Shown in pieces: positions 25,723 through 32,724 of a stretch of 64,000 nucleotides of DNA (positions are counted from its first letter, which is position 1; each line of letters begins with the position of its first letter). The notes under the pieces are model-generated. The model had not been told where the DNA came from and ran no database searches. It saw nothing but the letters and a program-made list of their open reading frames with translations. The position numbers were made by a program, and so were the translations under genes. Location of the stretch: contig CAZJKJ010000009.1 in NCBI GenBank assembly GCA_964546435.1, positions 14,327-78,326 of the forward strand. The letters are read 5' to 3'. Source of the DNA: CAYNST01 sp964546435 (GTDB taxonomy: Bacteria > Pseudomonadota > Gammaproteobacteria > Pseudomonadales > Cellvibrionaceae).

Positions 25723-27780
25723 ATGAAAAGCTGTATTTGCATTGGAGGCGGCCTGTTGATGCTGGTCGGGGGCCTGAGCACGGGGACAGCTCAGGCAGAT
25801 GAGGTCGTGGAAGAAATCAAAGTGTGGGGAACCAAGGTTCACACCAGTTCACTGAACCTTGATGAAGAAGCGGTCGCCGTGCGCCAGGTCGATCACATCA
25901 GTGATTTGTTACGCACCTTGCCGGGTATCGATGTGGGCGGTGCTCACTCGATGAACCAGCGCATTACCATTCGCAGCATGGATGACAAGGATTTACGCAT
26001 CACCATCGACGGTGCCAATCAGAACACCTATATGTATCACCACATGGGCAATCTGCAGATCCACGCAGACATCCTCAGTGCCGCCGAACTGGATCTGGGT
26101 AACAACTCGGTCATTCAAGGGGGTCTTGGCGGAACGGTTCGCTTTCAAACCAAAAGTGCAGAAGACCTGCTGCCCGCCGGAAAACGCGTCGGCGCGCGCC
26201 TGCAGGCCGGTTATGCGGACAACGCCGCTTCCAGTTATTCAGCGACCGCATTCGGTCAGCTCACCGACGACGTCGATGTGCTGGGCTATGTCAACCGCGT
26301 CAACAAGGAAGACTTCAAGGTCGGCGATGGCGAGATCCGCGATTTTTACGGCGATGTCATTCCCAATACCGACGGCACGGTGCGCGGCTTTGAAGGCACG
26401 GTAACCGATGCCCTGATCAAGCTGGGCTGGCAGGTGACGGCCAATCAGCGCTTGCGCTTCGGCTATGAATCCTATGTCGACAAGGGTGATTACACCTACC
26501 GGCCGGACATGGGTCTGGCAACCGACCTCACCATCAACAATGGTGTCGGTGGCCCGCTGCTATGGCCGACAGAATTTGCCCGGGACACGGTCACGCTCAA
26601 TTACGATCTCACGCTTGAGAACTCCACCGTTAAAGCCACCCTCTACTCCACCATCAGCACGCTGGATCGCGATGAAACCGGCTGGGCACCCGATCCTGCG
26701 GCCGGTTATATCTCCGGGGAAGCGAAAAACGTCGGTCTGGACGTTATCGCCGTCACCAGGATCGCGGGTCATGAGCTGACCTACGGCGGCGAGATCATTG
26801 AGTACGACACCGAATATAACGCCGATTATCTAACTGCGGACAATGACAACTCCGGCGAGAGTGCCACCACCAGCGCCCTCTATCTGCAGGATCGCATTGC
26901 ACTGGGTTCGCGCTTTGCGCTGGTTCCCGGTCTGCGTTTCAGCCACGCGGATCTCGATTCAGCGGTTGTCAAAGATTCCTTTTCGGAAGTCACGGGCGCA
27001 TTGGCGCTGGAGTTTCACGTGACCGATGATCTGCTGATTCACGCCAGTAGCACCCAGCTTTTCAAGGCACCGGAAATTGGCGAAGTCTTCACCGGCGCCG
27101 GCCTTTTGGACGCCAGCAACCCCGACATAAAAGCGGAAACCGGCATCAACAATGAACTCGCTTTCGCATGGCGCAACAGTCACTACAATGCCGGCGTCAC
27201 GGTGTTTGAAACGAGCATCGACAATTACATTTACGACTATGCGGAAAACAGCGACGGCGACTACGTCAAGAGCAACGTCGGCGACATGACCATCGACGGG
27301 TTCGAAGCCTATGCCGGCTTCTCTCTGGGCAGCCTCGACGCACTGCTGACGTTTTCCCGGGCCGACAGCGAACTGGACGCCTTTGCGACCTTCGCCAGCC
27401 TCGACGGCGCCCGTATCGATCGCAAACAGGGTGACACCTGGTCCCTGAATGTGGATTACGAAATTCTGCCGTGGAATCTTGCCCTGCACTGGGAAACGCA
27501 ACTTGTCGACGATCTGCCCCGGGGTCTGGATCTGGATGGCGCCACCGAAAACAATGCCAAAGAAGGCTTCACCATCCATAACATCGCGGCACGCTGGACA
27601 CCGCAAAGCGTTCGCGACGGCTGGGCATTTACTTTCGGCGTGGACAATCTTTTCGATGAATATTATGCATCGCAATCATCTCGCACCGGATTGTCCAGTC
27701 ACCGGCGCTTCGGGCTGCTTTCCCTTCAAGACTACGAACCGGGCCGCAACGTAAAAGCCACCGTTTCCTATCAATTCTGA
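25723..27780 (+). CDS. TonB-dependent outer membrane receptor, iron-regulated
   Basis: The 685-residue protein has an N-terminal signal peptide ending near AQADE, a plug domain (about 40-170) and a 22-strand beta barrel ending in an aromatic residue (VKATVSYQF). The plug contains ISDLLRTLPGIDVGGAHSMNQRITIRSM and GNNSVIQGGLGGTVRFQTKSAEDLL, a segment resembling heme/hemoglobin-type receptors. The Fur box and downstream siderophore genes fit iron import. Ferric petrobactin is one candidate substrate and heme another. The sequence does not decide. A short hairpin separates it from the next gene. Confidence 0.92.
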   Translation: MKSCICIGGGLLMLVGGLSTGTAQADEVVEEIKVWGTKVHTSSLNLDEEAVAVRQVDHISDLLRTLPGIDVGGAHSMNQRITIRSMDDKDLRITIDGANQNTYMYHHMGNLQIHADILSAAELDLGNNSVIQGGLGGTVRFQTKSAEDLLPAGKRVGARLQAGYADNAASSYSATAFGQLTDDVDVLGYVNRVNKEDFKVGDGEIRDFYGDVIPNTDGTVRGFEGTVTDALIKLGWQVTANQRLRFGYESYVDKGDYTYRPDMGLATDLTINNGVGGPLLWPTEFARDTVTLNYDLTLENSTVKATLYSTISTLDRDETGWAPDPAAGYISGEAKNVGLDVIAVTRIAGHELTYGGEIIEYDTEYNADYLTADNDNSGESATTSALYLQDRIALGSRFALVPGLRFSHADLDSAVVKDSFSEVTGALALEFHVTDDLLIHASSTQLFKAPEIGEVFTGAGLLDASNPDIKAETGINNELAFAWRNSHYNAGVTVFETSIDNYIYDYAENSDGDYVKSNVGDMTIDGFEAYAGFSLGSLDALLTFSRADSELDAFATFASLDGARIDRKQGDTWSLNVDYEILPWNLALHWETQLVDDLPRGLDLDGATENNAKEGFTIHNIAARWTPQSVRDGWAFTFGVDNLFDEYYASQSSRTGLSSHRRFGLLSLQDYEPGRNVKATVSYQF

Positions 27781-27789
27781 TCAACCCGG

Positions 27790-27806
27790 GCCCGCCGGAA
27801 GCGGGC
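27790..27806 (+). terminator. Short hairpin after the receptor gene
   Basis: GCCCGC and GCGGGC pair around CGGAA in the 40-bp gap between receptor and PepSY genes. With only a weak T-rich tail it may attenuate transcription or stabilise the receptor mRNA rather than terminate it fully. Confidence 0.5.
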
Positions 27807-27820
27807 TTCGTTGAGTAACT

Positions 27821-28483
27821 ATGGCGCAGTCAAAATTCCAGAAAATATTCAGCAGACAGATATTGCCAATGGCGCGGCTTCTGCACGTCTACGTATCGGC
27901 AAGCCTGTTTGCATTGATGTTGTTTTTCTGTCTGACCGGATATTTTCTGAATCATCAGGATCTGTTTGGCAACAGCGGCACCGAGAAAAGCATCGAATTC
28001 GAACTCGATGAAAAGGTTATCAATTCACTTAACAGCGCCATCACCGAAACGGCCGGGGGTGATAACGAATTGCGCCCGGACACGCTGCTGCACGATCTGC
28101 TGGCGCAGCGTTTCGGGCTCACCAATCCCACCTCCGTCGATCTCGACGAAGACATGGGGGAAATATTCCTGAATTACTCCCTGCCGGCCGGGTATGCCAC
28201 CGCGGCGGTCAGTATGACGGACGCGGTAGTGACCCTGGATTATCGCAACGGCAACACCACTTCCCTGCTCAATGACCTGCACAAAGGCCGGCACAGTGGC
28301 GCGGTCTGGTCCTGGATTATTGACGTATCCGCATGGCTGATGATTTTTTTCTCCATGACGGGTTTTTTGTTGCTGTTTCAGAATAAACGCCAGCGCCGGT
28401 TGACACTCGCTCTGGCCGGTCTGGGCGCAGTAACGCCGGTCCTGTTTTATTTTTTGTGGGTACCACGACTGACGGGTGTTTAG
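27821..28483 (+). CDS. PepSY-associated transmembrane protein
   Basis: This 220-residue inner membrane protein has one N-terminal helix (ASLFALMLFFCLTGYFLNH), a periplasmic stretch of about 110 residues, and two C-terminal helices (WSWIIDVSAWLMIFFSMTGFLLLF and a last one ending LTGV). His residues in LLHVYVS and LHKGRHSGA sit at membrane borders, as in PepSY_TM proteins proposed to bind heme. Relatives such as FoxB, FpvG and PiuB-type proteins help reduce ferric siderophores in the periplasm, so an iron-release role is inferred here. The stop is one base from the DUF2271 ATG. Confidence 0.85.
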   Translation: MAQSKFQKIFSRQILPMARLLHVYVSASLFALMLFFCLTGYFLNHQDLFGNSGTEKSIEFELDEKVINSLNSAITETAGGDNELRPDTLLHDLLAQRFGLTNPTSVDLDEDMGEIFLNYSLPAGYATAAVSMTDAVVTLDYRNGNTTSLLNDLHKGRHSGAVWSWIIDVSAWLMIFFSMTGFLLLFQNKRQRRLTLALAGLGAVTPVLFYFLWVPRLTGV

Positions 28484-28484
28484 C

Positions 28485-29006
28485 ATGTCAAGAACCTTAC
28501 AGTGTCTGGCATCGGCCGGACTGATTTTCACGGGGCTTTTCACGGCGATTTTCACGGTGCTTCCCGCTGCCGCCACCACGGCGCCCGTCGCCATTGAGGT
28601 TAGCGTGCCGGCGCTGGATGCCAATCCTTATCACAAGCCCTACGTCGCAATCTGGCTGGAAACACCGGAGCGGGAAAACGTCGTGACCCTGGCTATCTGG
28701 TACGAAAAGGATACCTGGCTTAAAGACCTGCGCCAGTGGTGGCGCAAGGCCGGCCGCAGCGCCAATGGTGAACTCGACAGTGTCACCGGCGCGACGCGTA
28801 AACCCGGTCAGTACACATTCAGCTGGGATGGCAAGGACCACACGGGCAAACCCGTGCCGCCGGGCGATTATCTGTTGAATTTCGAAGCCGCCCGCGAAGA
28901 AGGCGGGCGCAGTTTCCAGCGTCAGCCGATCAGCCTGGGGAAAAGCGGAACCTGGGTTATTCCTGCCGAAAACGAACTCGGTGAAATTCAAATCAGCATT
29001 CAGTGA
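28485..29006 (+). CDS. DUF2271 periplasmic protein
   Basis: This 173-residue exported protein begins MSRTLQCLASAGLIFTG, a signal segment with cleavage likely after the Ala-rich stretch near residue 30. The mature part has YHKPYVAIWLETPERENVVTLAIWYEKDTWLKDLRQWWRKAGR and GKDHTGKPVPPGDYLLNFEAAREEGG, characteristic of DUF2271. That domain recurs with PepSY and DUF4198 genes next to TonB receptors. Its function is unknown. Participation in periplasmic iron handling is inferred only from context. The gene starts one base after the PepSY stop and ends 6 bp before the DUF4198 gene. Confidence 0.85.
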   Translation: MSRTLQCLASAGLIFTGLFTAIFTVLPAAATTAPVAIEVSVPALDANPYHKPYVAIWLETPERENVVTLAIWYEKDTWLKDLRQWWRKAGRSANGELDSVTGATRKPGQYTFSWDGKDHTGKPVPPGDYLLNFEAAREEGGRSFQRQPISLGKSGTWVIPAENELGEIQISIQ

Positions 29007-29012
29007 GACATC

Positions 29013-29933
29013 ATGAGACCTTTTTCCAACGTATTGCTCGCCTGCCTGGTTGCATCGGGAACAGTGTTTGCCAGTCACAGCGCTCTCGGTCACAGCCGCT
29101 GGATGGTTCCCAGCCACTCGGTACTGTCGGGTGAACAACCTGAAACCGTGACAGTTGATATCAGTATTTCCAACGATTTTTTTCATCCCGATTATGCCGT
29201 CGGCGGAATCAAGCCAGACGATGCCGCCCGTCGCAAAAAGCCGACCAAACCGGGGAATAAGGCCAGCGTGGCGGAAAAGCTGGAGTATGAACTGGCCGCC
29301 TCCACCCGCCTGCGGGTAGTAAAGCCCGACGGCACCAGTGACAACAGCACCCCGCTGGTGGATCTGGTTCGAAAGAGTTCCGGCGCAGTATTGCTGGAAG
29401 AATCCGGCACCTACCGTTTGTCGGTGGAACAGAACCCGGTCTATTTCACCTGGTACAAAGACGCCGATGGCAACAAGGCGCGGGCTTTTGGCAAGCCCGA
29501 ACAGGTTAAATCCTCTCTGCCAGAAGATGCGAAAGAACTGTCCGGCTTGAAGCTGATCAACCGTATAGAAACATTCGTTACCCGCAACGGCCTGAGCCAA
29601 AGCCCGTTGAAGCCCTCCGGTCACGGCCTCGAACTGCAGTACCTGACTCACCCGAACGAGCTGTTTGCCGGGGAAAAAGCATCTTTTGCAATGCTGCTCA
29701 ATGGCAAACCCCTGAGCAATGCCACGATAAAAGTCACCCGCGGCAATACCCGGTATCGCAATCAGCGACACGCGCTGGAGCTGACCACCAACGACAAGGG
29801 TCGCTTCGAAATTGAATGGCCCGAGGCGGGCCTGTATCTGCTCGAAAGCGAATGGGAGCAGGCATCCAGTGAAAAGGGGATTGAAAACGAGGTGCTGGGT
29901 TTATTTGTAACGCTTGAGGTAAACCCGGAATAA
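29013..29933 (+). CDS. DUF4198 periplasmic protein
   Basis: This 306-residue exported protein has a signal peptide (to about residue 26, ending SALGHS). Mature N-terminal HSRWMVPSHSVLSGEQP places His at the extreme N terminus, as seen in DUF4198/NikM-like proteins that may bind metal. The C-terminal half has a beta-sandwich look (GEKASFAMLLNGKPLSNATIKVTRGNTRYR and TNDKGRFEIEWPEAGLYLLESEWEQ). The operon with receptor, PepSY and DUF2271 genes suggests a metal uptake accessory. No direct function is known. Confidence 0.87.
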   Translation: MRPFSNVLLACLVASGTVFASHSALGHSRWMVPSHSVLSGEQPETVTVDISISNDFFHPDYAVGGIKPDDAARRKKPTKPGNKASVAEKLEYELAASTRLRVVKPDGTSDNSTPLVDLVRKSSGAVLLEESGTYRLSVEQNPVYFTWYKDADGNKARAFGKPEQVKSSLPEDAKELSGLKLINRIETFVTRNGLSQSPLKPSGHGLELQYLTHPNELFAGEKASFAMLLNGKPLSNATIKVTRGNTRYRNQRHALELTTNDKGRFEIEWPEAGLYLLESEWEQASSEKGIENEVLGLFVTLEVNPE

Positions 29934-29965
29934 GAACCACCAGCGATTCCGTCGACCAATCCCCC

Positions 29966-30778
29966 ATGAGGCTGACTTCACTCCCGCTGGAATGCCCTGC
30001 AAGGGTGGAGGATCAGCCGCAGGCAACACTGCGCATTTTGCTCGTGTGTAATGAAGCACTGCGCAATGAAAAGCTGCGCCATGAAACACTGTGCAATGAG
30101 CCCGTGTGCAGCCAGAGTCGCTCACACGTCAGGCACCTGATCGGATTGCTGGAAAGAGCCGGTTATCAGCTGGACATCGCCGTCGGTTTCGCCGATGCCG
30201 TGGACGTGCTGTTCAGCAAAGTGGTGCATCTAGTGTTCGTCGTGTTTGGCGATGAAGACGAAGCGGATTTCCAGACCCTGCAGAACCTCCGCGCGACAGC
30301 GGCAGTGCCCGTGATGTTGCTGTCGGTATATCCGTCCGATGACAGCGGTGTGCGCGCCTTCCAGGCTGGTGCGGATGATTTTGTAACACCGGCGACCTGT
30401 CCTGCGGAAATCCTGTTGCGAATCGCCGCGCTGCTGCGACGGGGCAACCAGCCGCCGGAGCGCTCGTCAGTCCCTGGGGTTCATGCGCTGCGCCGCGCTC
30501 AGTTTCACCTGAATCGCGAACGCCGAATCGCCAGTTACCGGGACGTGCCCCTGGACCTGACATCCACCCAGTTCCGGCTGCTGTGGATTCTGCTCTGCAA
30601 CGCCCGGACCCTGGTGCGGCGCGAACTGTTGTACACGCTGGTGCTGGAGAAAAATTCCGGACTCTATGACCGCAGCCTGGACATGCATGTGTGCCGGCTG
30701 CGAAAAAAACTCGAAGCCGCCGGATTTAATGGTAGCCGCCTTAAAACCGTTCGCGGCCGGGGTTACCGGTTTGATTGA
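29966..30778 (+). CDS. OmpR-type response regulator with degenerate receiver domain
   Basis: The 270-residue protein has an N-terminal receiver-like domain (about 22-160) and a C-terminal OmpR/PhoB winged helix (about 175-270, ending RLKTVRGRGYRFD). The usual phosphorylation residues are missing. The acidic pair after the first strand is replaced by LLVCNE, the phospho-acceptor Asp by Val (position about 93 in HLVFVVFGDED), and the conserved Lys by Pro (GADDFVTPAT). The switch Ser/Thr (Ser120) remains. No sensor kinase is adjacent. It is therefore probably phosphorylation-independent, perhaps ligand- or expression-controlled, and may regulate the flanking iron genes. A four-copy pentapeptide repeat is inserted after the first strand. 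Confidence 0.9.
   Translation: MRLTSLPLECPARVEDQPQATLRILLVCNEALRNEKLRHETLCNEPVCSQSRSHVRHLIGLLERAGYQLDIAVGFADAVDVLFSKVVHLVFVVFGDEDEADFQTLQNLRATAAVPVMLLSVYPSDDSGVRAFQAGADDFVTPATCPAEILLRIAALLRRGNQPPERSSVPGVHALRRAQFHLNRERRIASYRDVPLDLTSTQFRLLWILLCNARTLVRRELLYTLVLEKNSGLYDRSLDMHVCRLRKKLEAAGFNGSRLKTVRGRGYRFD
30050..30109 (+). repeat. Four-copy 15-bp tandem repeat inside the response regulator
   Basis: Four in-frame 15-bp units at 30050, 30065, 30080 and 30095 encode NEALR / NEKLR / HETLC / NEPVC. The copies are diverged but obvious at both DNA and protein level. They lengthen the loop/helix directly after beta-strand 1 of the receiver, where the acidic phosphorylation pocket normally sits. Confidence 0.85.
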
Positions 30779-30817
30779 TTTTTATTTGGTCTGATAATTC
30801 TTTGATCTAAGGGTTTT

Positions 30818-31111
30818 ATGATGAACGCAGTGGTCAGTCGAGGCTTTATAAAGACGTGTGAAGGTGAGCGTTTGATCAACCGGATATGCCGGCATTTCCG
30901 GCACAAAGTGGAAGTTGCCATGACCCAGGACGGCGGCATCGTCCGGTTTGCCGAAGGGTTTTGTCAGCTGGAAAAACAATCGGCAGGTATTGCGGTGGAG
31001 TGCGGCGCATATTCGGAAGGCGAACTCGAAGACATCAAGCACACGCTTATCCGGCATCTCCCGCAATTCACCAACGACACCAGCGTGCAGGTGAACTGGG
31101 CCTGCCAGTGA
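30818..31111 (+). CDS. DUF2218 family small protein
   Basis: This 97-residue soluble protein has no signal peptide or membrane segment. It matches the DUF2218 pattern: a short alpha/beta protein with RLINRICRHFRHKVEV near the start, IVRFAEGFCQLE in the middle, and a C-terminal segment IKHTLIRHLPQFTNDTSVQVNW. The family has no established activity but is often encoded with iron or siderophore genes. Its stop overlaps the GTG start of the MATE transporter by four bases (GTGA), which suggests coupled translation. Confidence 0.82.
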   Translation: MMNAVVSRGFIKTCEGERLINRICRHFRHKVEVAMTQDGGIVRFAEGFCQLEKQSAGIAVECGAYSEGELEDIKHTLIRHLPQFTNDTSVQVNWACQ

Positions 31112-32511
31112 CCACGCCAGAGCGCACCGGGCCGGAGCGGATACTCGAAGAAAATGGCCGGTCGATCGACATGCGAGTATTCCATGGTCGTCCGTTTCCG
31201 GTGTTTCTGCGCTATGCCGCGTCCTCGGCTGCCGGTCTGATCGCCATTACCACCGCGAGCCTCGTGGACGGCTTTTTCGTGGGTCATTACGTCGGCAGTG
31301 ATGCGCTTGCCTCTATCAACCTGCTGATACCGTTACTGACCTTCTGGTTTGCCAGCGTCCTGATGATCGCTATCGGCGGTTCGGTTCGCGCCGGTGCACA
31401 TCTCGGCCAGGGTCAGCTGGCCGCCGCCTCGAAAACCTTCAGTCAGAATCTACTGTTGGCCGTTGCTATCGGCGGCGTTTTTTCCGTCGCGGGGCACTAT
31501 GTCGATACGGCGCTGTTTCGTCTGCTCGGCGCGCCGGATGCGCTCATCGCCATTCTCCTGCCCTATTTCCGTATCCTGCTGCTGGGCTTGCCCCTGCAGT
31601 TTGCAGCCGTGGTGCTTTACTATTTTCTGCGGGCGTCCGGCCAACCGGGGCGGGCAAGTTTCGGGCTTATGGCCGGCGCGGGGGCGAACATCGTTCTGGA
31701 TATCCTGTTGGTCGGTGTGCTGGATCTGGGCATTGCCGGTGCTGCCTGGGCGACCGCCGCCGCCCAGGGCATTCAGTGCCTGCTGCTGGCCCTGATGTTT
31801 TTCCGTTACAGCCCACTGCGTTTTACGCTGCGGAAATTACCCTTGGGTGAATTCCGGCGTACGCTGGGCAACGGCACGTCCGAATTCATCAACGAGATGT
31901 CTGCGGGACTCGTCATTGCGACCGTCAACTGGCTGGTGCTGATGCATTTCGGAATTGCCGGCGTCGCCGCCTTTGCGGTCATCAATTACATCCAGTTTAC
32001 CTGCCTGATGTTGTGCTACGGATTTGTCGATTCCCTGCACGTTCTGGTCAGCCAGAACACGGCGGCCGGCAACGAGCTTCGGGCCAGACTTTTTTTTTAT
32101 ATCGCCGCCGCTTCCGTGCTGACCCTGGGCGCCGGACTTTTAGTGTTTTTGCTGCTCGCCTATCCGGCCATTGTCGATCTGTTTCTGCCCCAGGCCACGC
32201 CGGAACAAACGGCAATTTCCCGGCAGCTGATCAGCTGGGTCTGGCCGGTATTTCTCATCCTGGGCCTTAACTTGTGCAGCAATGCCTATCTCACCGCCAC
32301 CGGCCGCGCATTGCATTCCGCCATACTCACGCTGGCGCGCAGCCTGGTTCTGCCGGTGAGCCTGCTGTTGCTGTTCGGCCTGGTACTGGAACGCAAGCAG
32401 TTTCTGATTGCGCTGCCACTGGCGGAAGTCTTGACGCTGATGGCGATTCTGCTGGTCCTGCGCTCGCAGACAAGCAGGCCCCGACCGCTGGAAGTGCGGA
32501 CAAGCTGTTAG
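31108..32511 (+). CDS. MATE family efflux transporter, candidate siderophore exporter
   Basis: This polytopic inner membrane protein has about twelve helices in two MATE halves. The first half has ITTASLVDGFFVGHYVGSDALASINLLIPL. The second begins near FRRTLGNGTSEFINEMSAGLVIATVNWLVLMHFG. MATE proteins export organic cations or drugs using Na+ or H+ gradients. Position directly before a siderophore operon suggests export of the siderophore. That is inference, since the known Bacillus petrobactin exporter belongs to another family. The start is GTG 31108, overlapping DUF2218. The ATG at 31171 is an alternative that begins closer to the first helix. Confidence 0.9.
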   Translation: MTTPERTGPERILEENGRSIDMRVFHGRPFPVFLRYAASSAAGLIAITTASLVDGFFVGHYVGSDALASINLLIPLLTFWFASVLMIAIGGSVRAGAHLGQGQLAAASKTFSQNLLLAVAIGGVFSVAGHYVDTALFRLLGAPDALIAILLPYFRILLLGLPLQFAAVVLYYFLRASGQPGRASFGLMAGAGANIVLDILLVGVLDLGIAGAAWATAAAQGIQCLLLALMFFRYSPLRFTLRKLPLGEFRRTLGNGTSEFINEMSAGLVIATVNWLVLMHFGIAGVAAFAVINYIQFTCLMLCYGFVDSLHVLVSQNTAAGNELRARLFFYIAAASVLTLGAGLLVFLLLAYPAIVDLFLPQATPEQTAISRQLISWVWPVFLILGLNLCSNAYLTATGRALHSAILTLARSLVLPVSLLLLFGLVLERKQFLIALPLAEVLTLMAILLVLRSQTSRPRPLEVRTSC

Positions 32512-32665
32512 GCCCCCTATCCTAAGGCCTGCGTGCACGACGTGGATCCTGCGACTTCGCGCAGGATGACATGGGTAGGGCGTGGAGGATGGACATGGAT
32601 GGCGCGGGGATGACACAGATGGGCGGCGCGGGCAGGTCGTTTATGTAACCAATGTAACAATCAGT

Positions 32666-32684
32666 GCAAATGCGAACCATTCTC
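32666..32684 (+). promoter_or_regulatory. Fur box upstream of asbA
   Basis: GCAAATGCGAACCATTCTC matches 13 of the 19 Fur consensus positions and lies 40 bp before the asbA ATG, within the 213-bp gap after the MATE gene. A TACACT at 32705 may be the -10. This suggests that the siderophore operon has its own iron-repressed promoter in addition to any read-through. Confidence 0.7.
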
Positions 32685-32724
32685 AGTAGCATGCGAACAC
32701 TCTTACACTCTGCACAGGTGATTT

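Noticed and set aside
25723..27780. Calling the iron-regulated receptor a heme receptor
   Set aside because: The plug segment resembles heme receptors, but no heme transport genes are nearby and petrobactin genes are. The substrate is left open.
28497..29771. A 424-codon minus-strand open frame opposite the DUF2271 and DUF4198 genes
   Set aside because: It is antisense to two well-supported genes, has no ribosome site or family similarity, and its composition is that of a GC-rich complementary strand.
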